NCBI GenBank assembly: GCA_011037195.1
Contig: JAAEAF010014563.1
Coordinates: forward strand, 1-64,000
Direction of reading: 5' to 3'
DNA length: 64,000 bases
DNA from: Triatoma infestans
Taxonomy: Eukaryota; Arthropoda; Insecta; Hemiptera; Reduviidae
The notes below the pieces were generated by a model that worked only from the letters and a program-made list of their open reading frames with translations, did not search any database and was not told the DNA's origin. How positions within the stretch are numbered: the stretch's first letter is position 1; every line of letters begins with the position of its first letter. The translations under genes and the position numbers were made by a program. This document shows, in pieces, positions 44,941 through 56,789 of this stretch.

Positions 44941-45070
44941 GTGATAGGTTCCGCAGAGCTGGAAAGCATCAGAGATATTTTCCGTGATAGCCTGCTTTTT
45001 TTTTGTGGTCACCGTCCGCATTCGGGCGTTCGCCTATCTTCAGGATGTTTTTTTGTGAAACAATGAATAA
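44941..45070. mobile_element. Penelope-type terminal repeat, single decayed arm
   Basis: GTTCCGCAGAGCTGGAAAGC begins the copy as at 42.3 kb. The hammerhead region on the minus strand keeps CTGAAGA and stem II, but GAAA has become GAAT and the palindromic stem III is lost, so it should be inactive. Confidence 0.65.
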
Positions 45071-45289
45071 CGTAGACTTGCATAGAGCAAATTTACTTGA
45101 TACACTGATGTCATTAATTTACTTTATTTTTTAACACATAAATTTTTAGTGTATTTTTTTTTACTTTTTCGCCGAAAGAAATCGAGAGTTAAATAATCAA
45201 GACCAACCATCTGATCGCTGTATAGTTATTTGTGTAATTATTGGAAAAACTGATGGAAAAGGCAGAGCTATACCTAAGAATTACATTGA

Positions 45290-45945
45290 TAACAATAAAT
45301 TAAAAGTAGATTTTGCTGTTTATAAAGCTCATATAATACAAACGTTTCTTCTTACGTCCTTCTTCGTGCTGTTCCTGGACAATTAGCGGGAGCTGTTAAA
45401 CCCCTATGTCGCAGATGTGGTAGAGAGCCTGAAACATCAGCCCATGTGCTTGGTACATACATGTCCGAACAACAATGCTCCTAATAACTCGTGAAGCCAA
45501 TACAGAGTGAAGCATGCTATCATGGATTTGCTGGAACAATGGGGCTTTGCGAGTTTGCAAAGTTTATGCTGGGATATAGTTTTTATGCCATCGAAATGGA
45601 CGGTTCAGTCAGGTATGCCGACATCGTGATCTTCCCAGAAAATAGTGACATTGCTTTTGTTTTCGAACTAATGATCTGATGACGAAAATAATGATCCGAG
45701 TCAAGCGAAGTAGGTCCACGAGGGGAAGTGTATTCCCCACTTCAAGGAAAAACTTAGAGTCCAGTTTAGAGACAGGGTCTATAGGGTGCAGGGCCTGTGG
45801 TTTGGCTCGAGAGGTGTCATCCATCCCAAGGGATGCATCCGACTTTTTGGGCAGCGTTGGCATCAGCTTCGATGACTTGCTTCCGATTGTGGAGAGTGTT
45901 ATTGTGAAATCCCAGGACATAATATCCCAGCACTTGAACAGATGA
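45290..45945 (+). pseudogene. R2-like LINE C-terminal remnant (zinc finger, endonuclease region)
   Basis: Plus-strand pieces in three frames: AVPGQLAGAVKPLCRRCG, continued by REPETSAHVLG (zinc-finger Cys and His near 45405-45435), then DGSVRYADIVIFPENSDIAF (45601-45660). The motif LWFGSRGV lies at 45795-45818, and SFDDLLPIVESVIVKSQDII runs to the stop at 45943. Such a Cys-Cys-His finger followed by these blocks is known from LINEs with a restriction-like endonuclease at the C-terminus (R2 group). The finger is damaged and several frameshifts are present. The minus frame at 45609-45989 is a shadow. Confidence 0.65.
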
Positions 45946-46355
45946 AAATATATTAATGTTTTTGCTGATTTTATACAGCATTCAAACATCTTGCCTAGTT
46001 TCAGTCACTAATCAGGTCCTTGAAATTATTATTTTTGTTCTATGACCACCAATTCGGTTTAAACATATGTCTGAGGATTGTTCGGTTCGTTGTATCGTTT
46101 AGCAACTCAATATCGTTAAGTAGCCTTGCTTCATTGAAGTATTTCTTTCTCTCTCTCTCTAAGAGTATAATTAGTTAACCGCTTGAGGCTTTTAAATTCT
46201 GCTCTCTTTTCTAAGGACCAGTTAGGACGGCGGATGTGCTCATCGTGCCCGGAGAAACGTTTTATGAATGAAAAGTCAGAATAATTTTAGCTAAAGCATA
46301 CAGAGGAGAAAGAAAATCTCCTAATTAACTTACTAAAACCAAACCAAAGAACTAC
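45946..46355. other. Spacer, no gene recognised
   Basis: No frame of note. A short (CT)n tract is present near 46149-46161. Confidence 0.35.
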
Positions 46356-47006
46356 TGTAACGGCAAGAGAGAGAGCCAAGCCCGACCGAGAGAAAAACAG
46401 ACTCTCTCTGGTACTCTCTGACTTAAGCAGGCTAGAGTGGGGAAAACCTGTATATAAATCAGTGAGGGATCAATCTATAAATCTATCAGATTCAACCACA
46501 TACATCGCATCGTGTCATTTCTCTACTCCCACCTTTTATTCTATAAAATCATTGCAGTCCAGTGCAGTTTGTGTAAAGTTATAGTTATATTATAACAGTG
46601 TCTTCATAACTCGTCTAATTAATCAATCCTAATTTCTCTCCTCATCAACTACAAAGATACATCATTCAGCAGCACTCTCAAATTTTTCACACGTGAAAAA
46701 TTTCTTCAGGAGAGGGGATGATGTAACGGCAAGAGAGAGAGCCAAGCCCAACCGAGAGAAAAACAGACTCTCTCTGGTACTCTCTGACTTAAGCAGGCTA
46801 GAGTAGGGAGAACCTGTATATAAGTCAGTGAGGGATCAATCTATCAGATTCAACTATACATCGCATCGTGTCATATCTCTACTCCCACCTCTTATTCTAT
46901 AAAATCATTCAGTCCAGTGCAGTTTTTGTAACTTATAGCTATATTATAACAGTGCCTTCATATCTCGTCTAATTAATCAACCTAATTTCTCTCCTCATCA
47001 ACTCCA
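46356..47006 (+). mobile_element. TRIM-like miniature LTR retrotransposon
   Basis: Two long direct repeats (46356-46653, 298 bp; 46722-47006, 285 bp) each begin TGTAACGGCAAGAGAG and end CAACTxCA, that is TG...CA. Each holds a TATA box (46451-46458 and 46817-46824) and an AT-rich region beyond it like an R/U5 segment. Only 68 bp lie between. The last 13, GGAGAGGGGATGA (46709-46721), form a polypurine tract at the edge of the 3' repeat. The internal segment also has an 11-bp-stem hairpin (46680-46703). I see no standard tRNA primer site. ACTAC precedes the element and recurs four bases after it, a possible target duplication. No coding sequence. Confidence 0.8.
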
Positions 47007-47880
47007 TTATACTACCAATGGACTTTTATTTATATAAAGAAAAAAAATATTCGTTACAAAATTACTCTTCCATAAATATAAAGTTTTTATTAATGAAAAT
47101 TTAATATTTGTCCTAAATAATCAAACAATTAATAAAACATTAATCAAATAATATTAATGTTATAATGATTTAAAATTTGTAAACTCATTTATTGAGTGAA
47201 ATCAACAAATGGAACACCTTGAAATAAAATTATTTATAATTGATATATATTTAAATTTAAGCCAGGAATAAATCACGGAACTCTGTTTACTGCAACCTTT
47301 AAAAAAATTATAATTTAGTTATAAAACTTGCCAAGGTAATTATTATTTTTTTTTTCAATAACAGATGGTTGCTGATATAAAATTTAAAATAATTAAACCT
47401 TATCTTATGAATCTATTTTAAGAAATTATTAAAAAAAAAATTTTTATTTTGTTCGTTAATTGTTATTTGTATCTCTATATAGATTCTACAATAAATAATA
47501 GGTACCAAGGGGATAATTTTTTGTAATTAAAGTGATATTTTTATATATGCTATGTTCAAATAGGCGTTCAATTATTTAATTTTGTATTTCTTTTAATGAG
47601 GTCATTTGTATAATTTCATATGTAATTAACTTATTTGTTTGGATTTTAGTTGCATCCGCTCCTTTTTTTTTCATTTTGATTACGTAATAAATTTATTGAT
47701 TTATTACAATTACATTAATGCATACATTTAAAAGGATTATATTTTAATCTAAATATTTGATTTGATATTGTTGATTTAGTTTTTTGCCTGTAGGAATTTT
47801 TTTTTGATAATTCAATCATTCGTCTTACAATAAGTTAATGATTCTTTGATTGGAAGCTAAGATGTAAAGACTAAAAGCAG
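47007..47880. other. AT-rich spacer, nothing recognised
   Basis: Very AT-rich with no open frame of note. Confidence 0.4.
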
Positions 47881-47899
47881 AAGAGGCGATGTTGTAAAG

Positions 47900-48950
47900 A
47901 ATGGAAAGGGAGATATCTAAATATATAGCTAGTTCCTGTAGGCATTTTTACAGTGTCAGGTTACCCTCTAGGGAAGATTGGTCAAGATTGGGTCCGTCTG
48001 GCGTGATACCTGATAATTACTTCCGGTTTTACAAGGACGGTTCCAGAATGGATGGTAGGTTCTGGAGCTGCGGTCTATTTTGAGACCGGAGATCATGTGG
48101 CAGTATCTCTTGGTGAATGAACCAAGGTCTTCCAGACTGAGTTTTATGCTATTCTTTGTTGGGTCTTGGATGAGAGGGTACGTAACACTAACTTAAAAGG
48201 TGTTTGTATCTGCTCAGGCAGCCAAGCTGCGCTGAAGGCGGTGAGTTCATGTGTCTTCACTTCCAGGTTGGTGTTAGAATGTTCCAAAACACTGGAAGAG
48301 TTTTCTTCTCTGAAGGATGTGCTTCTAGTCTGAGAGCCAGGTCACATGGGGATTTCTGGGAATGAGGAGGTGGATAGGTTTGCTAAATTAGGCGCCTCTG
48401 TTCCTTTCATTGTCTTCTGGCACATGTCTGTCAGACTTTAGACATGAACAGCTTCACAGCATTCATCCTTATGGATAAGCTCAGTTGTTTTCGGCAGTCC
48501 AAAATGCTCATCGGGGGTCCAGACAAGACCATTAGTGAGACGTTGCTGTGTTTTTCACGGAACGCTCCCTGGCATCCGGCTGGATCTCTTACTGGACATG
48601 GTGGTTTAAGGAGACTTCTCTACATAATGGGGCTCATGCCGGATCCATTTTGTAGAGTCTGTGAGACAGAGGAGAAAACACCCATCCATCTTATGACTGA
48701 TTGCCTGGGTTGTGAGGAAATTAGGTTCAGGACCTTTGGTCGAAATAGGATGTCTGTCGAAGAGCTTAGGCTATTTCCGCTTAAGGTTATTGTCCGATTT
48801 ATTCGGATTGCGGTGAATGGATTAGATCCGGGTCTGGATTTTTGTTCTAGACCTGGTTTGTAGTTGTTTTTCTAGGGGCAGCTATATGGGCCCATCGAAG
48901 CTTTGGATAGCGTAGGGTTTCCCTCCCCATAGACAAATAATAATAATAAG
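47900..48950 (+). pseudogene. I-like LINE, family A, RNase H and 3' tail, frameshifted
   Basis: FRFYKDGSRMDG near 48020-48055 starts the RNase H fold. The acidic residue in QTEFYAI (48139-48158) and the GSQAALKAV segment are visible in other frames. EPGHMGISGNEEVDRFAKLG closes the domain after a stop that replaces the Trp/Val region. The frame at 48444-48863 covers the C-terminus (GHGGLRRLLYIMGLMPD, CRVCETEEKTPIHL). It finishes with GGGCAGCTATATGGGCCC and a short (AAT)n at 48939-48950. I found no target duplication. Confidence 0.85.
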
Positions 48951-49089
48951 TCTTGAGGATTCCAGTGGAGTAAAATGGACTGGTGCGGATTCAGTGAAAA
49001 AAAAAAACCAAATCTATAAAACAGATCAAATATTCACATAAGGATGAAAAGGTAGAGAATTTAATCTCTCCATACTCAATATTAATTTG

Positions 49090-49960
49090 TGGACTTGATA
49101 TCGGCTTTCGTCAGCATTGACCAGGAAGAACTCTATTAAAGGGTGTTGAATAGGAATGAACCCTTGAAATTAGTGCGCTTAGTCATGATACAGAATCCTC
49201 CGTTCGTAAAAACGAACAGGAACCAAGTCTGAATTTTGTGTCAATAAGGGCGTAAGGCAGGAAGACGCATTATCATGCTTACTCTTTAATTTAGCCCTGG
49301 AAAAAGTGTTGCGGATCATAAATATGCAACTTTTCCATAAGTTCGTACAAATCTTGACATAAGCAGACGATATCGACATGATAACTAGATCATTGGGCGA
49401 TATGAAAAATGTAGTTTTAAGACTAAAAGCGTATGGTACGTGTCAATAGATTCCTATTAAAAGGGTGGATACGGTTATTTCATGTTCGAAAGATAATATG
49501 GTAAATTTACCAATTAAAAGAAGAGTGTAGCAAGCAAATAGGTGCTATTTTACACTTATTCATCACGTCAAAAGTAAATTAAGATCGTAAAAACTTTAAA
49601 CACTTTTCTGTCCTATATTTTTACTTAGGCTACGAGACGTGGGTTATGAACAAATCTATTGAAAAAAACAACATTAGAATGCAAAATCCTTCGCAGTGGA
49701 TCTATGGCCTAATTAGAGAAGGCTCAAACTGACGAAGACAGACAAATCAAAAGATGACAGAATTGTATACAGGGAACCCGATATTATTAAAATTATTAAG
49801 ACGGGCAGGGCATGTCATTAGAATGCACGATGATGAAACAGCAAAGAAGGTTATGGACCAGCTCGATGAGGTGGACCAAGCTCCTTGAGTGGGTCACCCT
49901 AGGCTGCGTTGGGTTCATGGAGTAAGATACGACTAGCAAGGGAACTATTTGGCGGCATTG
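49090..49960 (+). pseudogene. RTE-like LINE reverse transcriptase remnant
   Basis: In drifting frames the plus strand keeps SIDQEELY, KGVRQEDALSCLLFNLALEK and VQILT, then a stop, then ADDIDMITRSLGDM. The Tyr of the YADD box is now TAA (49360-49362), while both Asp codons remain (49366-49371). The C-terminal part has YGYETWVMN and LLRRAGHVIRMHDDETAKKV, then HPRLRWV, a pattern of RTE-like LINEs. About 870 bp remain. It ends where the next LINE fragment begins. The minus frame at 49179-49379 is a shadow. Confidence 0.8.
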
Positions 49961-49965
49961 AAGCG

Positions 49966-50655
49966 AGATGGCTAGCGAAAAAGCATCAAAGAGGCAATGG
50001 CCGCTCGAACAGTTAGAATCTCTGGCAGACTACAGTAGCCTTCGGCTGGGTTGGGTGCTAGGACATAAAGGCATTCAAGGTAACGAAGAGGCCGACAGAC
50101 TGGCAAAGGAGGGCGCCTCACAACGCTCATTGGTCCGAAGCTTTTCTGCGGCATCTCGTACAAAACTGCCTGTGGGGCCTTTGAAAAATGGGTGACACGG
50201 ATATTGGAAAAATATTGCGGGGTGAGGCACTCTAAGATTTTCCTGGAGGGCCCCTCAAAGACTCGCACAAACTACAATCCTCGGTAGAACCAAAAGTGGA
50301 TCTGAGGAGAATTACTGCCCTAGTTATAGGGCATTGCCTTTTAAGGAAACATCTGCATAATATAAGTCTCTCTCTCTGCGGACCCATTTTGTAGGAAATG
50401 CGGACAAAAAGATGAGACACCCGTTTCACCTTCTTGGGAAGTGCGTTACAATGTTCGCGGACGATTCCTGAAATTTGGCGTCCACAATTTGGGATCAGAA
50501 ATTTCACTCGTCTCAGCCCTGGAGGCTTTTTAATGATACAGGGCTGATGTGAGGCGCTTGTACGGGGTACCCAATGGGCCAAGCTGAGGTCTAATTACTG
50601 AACCTCCTTTTGGAGGCCCCGGTTTCTAGATTAGATTAGATTATATTAGATCAGA
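49966..50655 (+). pseudogene. I-like LINE fragment: RNase H end and tail
   Basis: LGWVLGHKGIQGNEEADRLA at about 50043-50102 is the end of an RNase H domain. In later frames ITALVIGHCLLRKHLHN and a decayed knuckle follow. The 3' end has GGAGGCCCCGG and a (GATTA)n pentamer tail (50628-50652). A second LINE 3' end, GCTGTAGCGCC plus (AAT)n, follows at 50665-50695. The minus frames are shadows. Confidence 0.75.
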
Positions 50656-50903
50656 ATGGTCCGCTAGCGGGCTGTAGCGCCAATAATAATAATAATATGG
50701 TCTGTTCTTCTCCAGGACGGAGGACGAACATATGGTGAAATCTCCCTGGATGATCAAACAAAGAAAGGCCTCTGAATAATTGTTTTTTGTTTGTTTAATA
50801 CCCAGCTATTTATTAACATTTACAAAGCTTTTTATTTAACATTAACTAATCCAATGATAATCAGAAATACATCGAATAAGTTTAGCATTTAAAAAAAAAA
50901 AAA

Positions 50904-51090
50904 AATCTGGTGTGAAACACTCGCATAACTTTCTTCTATTTCAATTTATATAGTTGTAGGTAGAATCTAAAGTTAGAACATATATTTTTTAATGAAAACT
51001 TGGCCTTCCAGATCTTCCAGAACAACTCTGAAATCTATACTTGAAAAGAGTTCCAAACAAAAGTGTTAGGTCTCTATATGTGTAGTTAAT
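50904..51090 (+). mobile_element. Helentron-like element, 5' end fragment
   Basis: ATCTGGTGTGAAACACTCGC and ACTTTCTTCTATTTCA mark the 5' end. Similarity fades within 200 bp. The following stretch to 51890 holds no gene. Confidence 0.55.
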
Positions 51091-52053
51091 GTTAATTAGT
51101 TTAGTTATTCAGTAAATAATTAAATATATATCTAGCGATGTTTAGTAATTCCGTAAATAATTAAATGTATATCTAACGATTTTTCAAATTCAGTATTTAA
51201 AACATCAGTAATAATTACTATCAAATGATTAAATAGTCCAAGATTCCTTTAGTTATTTCTAAATCTATCCATATATGTAAAACACGTCCTTAGATAAGTG
51301 GCTTATCTAAATTTGACTATTCTATTGTTAGTACAGGTATGGTTAGAGATTATTTCAAAAAAAAAAATGGTGATTCATAAATTCAATCTCGTTACTTGTT
51401 TGATGATGTACTTTTACTTATTTAGTCAATTCAAATATTATAGATTATTTAAGAAAGATATTATATTGAGAAATTGTAAACATTCAACATAAGCCTAAGG
51501 AAGTCTCTTGTTTTATCGTCCTATTTTCCATATTTATTACATATATAAAAAAAATTCTATTTTCAAACATACTTTTCCAAATTACTTATACATATATTGT
51601 AAATTGAAAAACAGAACAAATTTTAAAGATATATAAAAAAACAAAAAAAACATGGAGTAACGGATTATTTGATTTCCGTTATGCTTAAACCTTTAAACAA
51701 GAAAGTGATATAATGACTCACCAATATATTAACAAAAATATTAACACTCTTAATGAAGGAGACACAAATAGAAAAAAAAAAAAAAATAGAATCTGTATCT
51801 CACTGATCTATCTCACTGATAATGTAAGCAAGAATTCATTATGAACAGTTAAATGCGTTTCCCAAGCAAAAAAAAAAATTAATTAGTTTCACTTCACTGT
51901 TGATAACTGTGCTGCCAAGTTTAAAACGTCAATGGAATCGTATTCAAGAAAATCCTTAAACTTTCGAAAGACTTTTCAGTAAAGTCCGCATCACCTTGGT
52001 TAACAGATTTTTCTTCAAATTTGGAATTCTAGCAATGAATTTTTCAATGATAA

Positions 52054-53039
52054 TCTATATATATAAAAATTCAGCATCCGTATGTTTGTGGCCGCAAAAC
52101 TAGAAAAGTAGTCGATGGATTGACTTGAAATTTTTACACAACGTTACATTTCTATATAAGAATGTTTATATATACTTTTTACTCCGAAGTTCCCACGGAA
52201 ACGGGAACTTCTCCGAGCGTTTTGCGAGTTTGGCAGAAATAGACAGACGCAGACGCGTTGCGATGGTAGCTCACTCTCTGAACCTCTTTCTCAACTACTT
52301 ATAAGTACCTCTATTCCGAAGTTCCCACGGAAACGGGAAATTCCGAGCTAAAATCCGTTCAAACAGCCATATTGCGTTAGCACTTGCTTCTTCAGATATT
52401 GCTGCTACGTTGATGGAAGGAGGTAGAACAGCGCATTCAGCTCTTATAAACTGTCATGACTTAAACTAGCATTTCACAGAAAATCCAACATGTAAGATTT
52501 CTAAAACATCAGGAATGGGAAAGGTTCTTTGGGTTTGCAAAATCATTGTATGGGATGAGTGTACAAAAGCTTATAAGAAGTCATTGGAAGCATTAGACCA
52601 TACATTGAAAGACTTGCGAAATAATCAGGTTCCATTTGGTGGAGCATTGGTGTTACTAGTCGGTGACTTCAGGCAAACGCTTCCAGTGATGATACCTCGC
52701 TCAACACTAGCTGATGAATTGCATGCCTGCTTGAAATATTCAACTCTTTCGAGTGCAGTAAAAAAAATTGATTTAACAATGAATGTGAGAGTTCAACTTC
52801 AAAATGATCCATCAGCTGCCATATTTTCAAGACAATTACTCGAACTCGGTAACGGCACTGCTCCTACAAATCCGGAAACGGGAAAAAATCACCTTCCCAT
52901 CTAATTTCTATAACATTGTACATTCAAAAGAAGATAGTAGACAGGGTTTTCCAAAGCATCGAAACAAATTATCAAAATCACGCATGGTTAAGCCTAAAAA
53001 TCAGACTGAGCCACAGCGAAGCGTGGACGGGTTAGCTAG
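52054..53039 (+). mobile_element. Non-autonomous Helitron with both termini
   Basis: The 5' end is TCTATATATATAAAAATTC after an A, and the 3' end is CTAG before a T. That is the classic A/TC...CTAG/T Helitron arrangement without target duplication. A hairpin (CCAC, bulged A, GC-GAA-GCGTGG, 53011-53026) lies about 10 bp upstream of CTAG. The element is 986 bp and keeps only part of a helicase gene, so it is an internally deleted derivative. Confidence 0.9.
52365..52902 (+). pseudogene. Pif1-type helicase fragment of a Helitron RepHel protein
   Basis: ALASSDIAATLMEGGRTAHS (about 52380-52440) is the segment that follows the nucleotide-binding loop in Helitron helicases; the loop itself is absent. 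The longest frame starts at 52515. It holds KIIVWDECTKAYKKSLEALD with the Walker B pair Asp-Glu, then LVGDFRQTLPVM, a hallmark of Pif1-like helicases. Homology continues to the C-terminal region in another frame (ITFPSNFYNIVHSKED) and is cut by the element's 3' terminus. The Rep nuclease domain is absent. Not functional. Confidence 0.9.
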
Positions 53040-53345
53040 TACTATATAAGTAGTAGAGCAATACTTTGTACTGAGGTGACATTTTAAAGAAGATTCAACG
53101 TTACAGCTTCCTTAGGAACTCTTTAGAAATCAAATTTCTAAGAAAAGAGTCTCAAATAAAAGTTATTATGTGATTCTGGTAGTTTCTAAGCCATTTTCGA
53201 GAAAATCGCGAGAAACTAAAAAAAAAAAAATTATCATTCAGTAAAGTCACAATTTTGGATAATTTCGGTTGATGGATTTTATTCGAAACTTCCTTTCTAT
53301 GATAACTAAAATAAAAATAAAATTTGAGAATTTTACCCGGAAAAT

Positions 53346-54280
53346 ATCTGTGATGCTTTCCAGCTCTGCGGAACTAACCAGTATAACATTTGAGGTAAAG
53401 TTACTATACAAAAAAAAAGGGTAGGCTGTTTAGACGATCAATGTGATGAAATGCCAGCCTTTCAAATGAAATTCATGCAGTGGACGGCATCTACCCAATT
53501 CAACTTTGAAAAGATGCTGTTGAAGCCCGAAGAGAATATAGATCTTATCTAATACTTCAGCCGCCTTTAAAGTTCTGAACTCTTGGGTCTATCAGTTCGA
53601 AAATGATTTGGTAATTATGAGGGCTTTTTTTTTTTTTTTGAAGACTTATCTTCGGATGTCAAGTTGTGGCAAATGCGACGTGCATTGAGGTAGGAGAAGA
53701 ATACTTCGGCCACTAATGATAACATTTTTCCAAAAGAGATAATCAATCTTCCATATTTCAGACCTCTCTGAGTGATCATCGTATATCCCTGTGGCTTAGT
53801 AAGAAGTAGAAGGCGAAGTCAGATCTTCCAAAATTTTAGTGAAAACGGAATCGAAATAACCTCAGTGCAGCCAAATCATATATTAGCTCAAGACTTGCAG
53901 TGTCTTATAGCTGTCGTCCACAGATTTAAATGCCTCTTGAGTCATCAATACCTCTAAGCAGTCCTATCATCAAATTAATGGTTCCCCAATGCTGATCAAA
54001 TCTGCCAGAAAATTATCGTGAGAAACTCAAATTTCTTAAATCTGACAAGAAAAAAAGAAAATTAGTAATAAAGTATGTTATTAATTATTGTCCACTCATT
54101 AATACGTATGTCATTATACTGGTTTATTTAATGAAGCATATTAATCTAGCAACAAACAATTATATAAAAATTTTATATACAGAAGTGATGGTGGTGGTGG
54201 AGAATACCTCTCGCTAGGCAGCAAGTAGAATTGATTTATGTGATCCAGAAGAGTGTACCAATAACATTTGAAATTTAACG
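53346..54280. other. Spacer with a Penelope-type terminal scrap
   Basis: 53354-53375 is an inverted piece of the repeat start seen at 42.3 and 44.9 kb. From 53420 to 54050 there are several short coding-like pieces with stops that I could not assign to a family. Confidence 0.4.
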
Positions 54281-54289
54281 CAACAAAAC

Positions 54290-54572
54290 TGAGCGGTTAT
54301 CATACCAAGTTTATTGGAAATCATTGTTGAATCCGTTTTCAAGAAAATAGCGAAATAATGTAGAAAAAAATTACCATTCAGTAAATTCGTTCAGTAAATA
54401 GTTTTTTTTTAAGATACTATGTTAGACATGTACGCACGCACGCGCGCACACACACACTATTGCTAAAAACAATTTTTTTATATACTCAGTGGACCCATAA
54501 AACATGTATTTCCGGTTAAAACTCTTAAATTTCTTAAATTCGAAACTCCTCTTATCAGGAGTAAGAGAAAGT
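54290..54572 (+). mobile_element. Helentron-like element, 3' end fragment
   Basis: The last unit is eroded. An AC/GC tract lies at 54433-54457, then TTTCCGGTTAAAACTC and CTTATCAGGAGTAAGAGAAAGT, the hairpin terminus. Confidence 0.7.
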
Positions 54573-55259
54573 AAAAATATAAATTATAATGTATTAATTC
54601 CACTAAAATAAACAAAAACTTAATCAGAAAAAAAAAGGTAAAAGTAAAAAAATCTAAAATATTCTCTCTGATTAATATGCTAATAAATAATTGCCATAGA
54701 AATATTTCATATTAAATGAGCTGAAGCAATTAGAAAAGATTACTACACTATTCATCTAGGCAAAATTTCTTACGTATAAAAAAAGTAAATAAATTGCAAT
54801 ATTGTTCCTCTTCTTCTTGTTCTGAAGATGAACAAAAAAAAAAAAGAATGAACTTCAAAAGAAATAAAAAATAAAAAAAAAAAATAAAAAAAAAAAAACA
54901 AGAACACTGCAGTTCAAAACGAATTATATTATTAAGCACGAAAGGTGGACTCAAATAGTATAATATATTGTTAAACAGACGATGATGGCACGCCCACTCA
55001 GACAGAGTTACCTAATATCATTGTATGCAAATAGTTTTTTAATTTTTTTTTATTTTTTATTAATTTGTATTGAAAAAATTCATTATGATTTACAAGGTTG
55101 AAGTTCAACGTGCTATAATTGTTGAAATTTTGTAATATACATTAAATAAAAAAAAATTTTTAAATTAGACAGGCCAGATATAGATTTTGTATTAAAATTA
55201 AATTAGAAAAAGGATTTAACGATGTACTATTTAGTAGTAATAAATATTTATGGGGATGT
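54573..55259. other. AT-rich spacer, nothing recognised
   Basis: A-rich low complexity; the minus frame at 54748-54954 is a product of it. Confidence 0.4.
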
Positions 55260-55271
55260 ATGTTTCAATAT

Positions 55272-56041
55272 AAAGGTATCTGCTCGGACAGCCAAGCAGC
55301 GCTGAAGACGCTGAGTTCATGTGTCTTCACTTTCAGGTTGGTGTTAAAATGTTATAAAAGACTGGAAAAGCTTTCTTCTCTGAAGGATGTGCTTGTAGTC
55401 TGGGTATCATGTCATATGGGAATTTTTGGGAATGAGTAGGTGGATAGGTTTCCCAAATTAGGCGCCACTCTCCCTTTCATTGGTCCTGAGCCTGCTGTTG
55501 GCGTGTCATCTGGCACATGTCTGTCAGGCTTCCAGTCATGTACAGCTTCACAGCATTCACCATTTTGGATCAGCACAGTTGGTTGTCGGCAGCCGAAAAT
55601 GCTCATCGGGGATCCGGCCAGGCAATTAGCGGAACGTTGCTGTGTCTTTCACGGAGCTCTCTCAGGCATTTGGTAGGACATTGTGGTTCATGGAGACATC
55701 TCTACATAATGGGGCTTATGTCGGATCCGTTTTGTCGAGTCTGTGAGACAGAGGAGGAAACACCCATCCATCATATGACAGATTGCCTAGATTGTGAGGA
55801 AATTAGGTTCAGGACCTTTGGTCGAAATAGGATGTCTGTGGAAGAGTCAGGCTATTTCCCCTTAAGGTTATTGTCCGATTTGTTCGGACTGCGGTGAATC
55901 TTAGATAGATTAGACCCGGGATTTGTTCTAGACCCGGTTGGTTTTTGTTTTCTTTGGGGTAGCTATATGGGCCCAGTGGGGCTTTGGATAGCTTAGTGGT
56001 TGGTCCCTCCCCATAGACGAATAATAATAATAATAATAATA
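55272..56041 (+). pseudogene. I-like LINE, family A, with 12-bp target duplication
   Basis: The element starts within RNase H (TCTGCTCGGACAGCCAAGCA, the DSQAAL region with Asp replaced). It has VSCHMGIFGNE followed by a stop, and then the C-terminal GHCGSWRHLYIMGLMSD and CRVCETEEETPIHH. It ends GGGCCCAGTGGGGCTTTGG and (AAT)n at 56021-56041. ATGTTTCAATAT occurs at 55260-55271 and 56042-56053. The frames at 55412-55676 are parts or shadows. Confidence 0.9.
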
Positions 56042-56139
56042 ATGTTTCAATATCGCTACCTGTAGCGCCTCAATCAAGCTATTTGTAAAATTGGTAGGTG
56101 CAAAAAAATTAATATTGGACTCTAGAGTATTAACATTTA

Positions 56140-56516
56140 TAATGGAAGTGAGAGTAGGAGAGAGAATTAGAGAGAATGAGTTTAGAGAAATAAACTAGAT
56201 GATATGCTGAACCCTGTGTAATGAATAGAACATACAAACTGCAAGGACTTTACAAGTATATAAAAGTTGGGTAGCGAGAGAATAGTAAAGAGACAGACTG
56301 GCTGAGTAATAAGAAGCTAGTATAGACAGGTTGCTGACTGGATGTACTGTTGTAAAACTATCCTGATTGTTCTGCTGCCGGTCTATTTATATGAATCGAA
56401 CTCTCTCTTGCTAGTCTGGCGTAGTTGAGGACTAATCAATTTTTGATTTAATCAATGTGTGCTTCTTCGCTCTTCGGATCCTATGAATCTTTAATGATTC
56501 GGCTTCCATTACACAT
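56140..56516 (-). mobile_element. Solo LTR-like element, family X
   Basis: Read on the minus strand it starts TGTAATGGAAGCCGAATCAT and ends TCTCACTTCCATTATA, giving short inverted ends (TAATGGAAG / CTTCCATTA). A TATA box (TTCATATAAATAGACC complement, near 56387) lies about 130 bp in, followed by a transcribed-looking segment and two AATAAA-like sites. Related sequence is at 35.03-35.67 kb. Target duplication not seen. Confidence 0.6.
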
Positions 56517-56789
56517 TAAACAGGATTTTTTATTTTTTTGTATTTGCTATAATCGACGCAAAAGCGCTCTAAGTAAGAATGACCACAGTATTTCACAAAA
56601 CACTCAAGTAATAACAACACAACACTTATTTCGTCGTCAGTGAGAAGATCACAAGGCCTGTGCACTGCCTTTTAAGACGCCTACGAGGATTGTTAGGAAA
56701 TGTTCTGGAAGATAGGTGGATTGAAGAAAGGTAAATCTAGATTAAGATGGAATTGTTTATAACGGTTTTGAGCAATTTGGGAGACTTGG

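Larger units (their letters stand above)
51890..53345 (+). mobile_element. Helentron-like element, old copy split by a Helitron
   Basis: Left part 51890-52053 (CTTTTCAGTAAAGTCCGCAT, TTTGGAATTCTAGCAATGAA) and right part 53040-53345 (AGCCATTTTCGAGAAAATCG, TTTCGGTTGATGGATTTT) are in the order and orientation of one plus copy. The Helitron sits exactly between them. Confidence 0.6.

Noticed and set aside
53420..54050. Coding-like pieces that could be a transposase
   Set aside because: Frames are short and interrupted and I recognise no motif, so no family is claimed.
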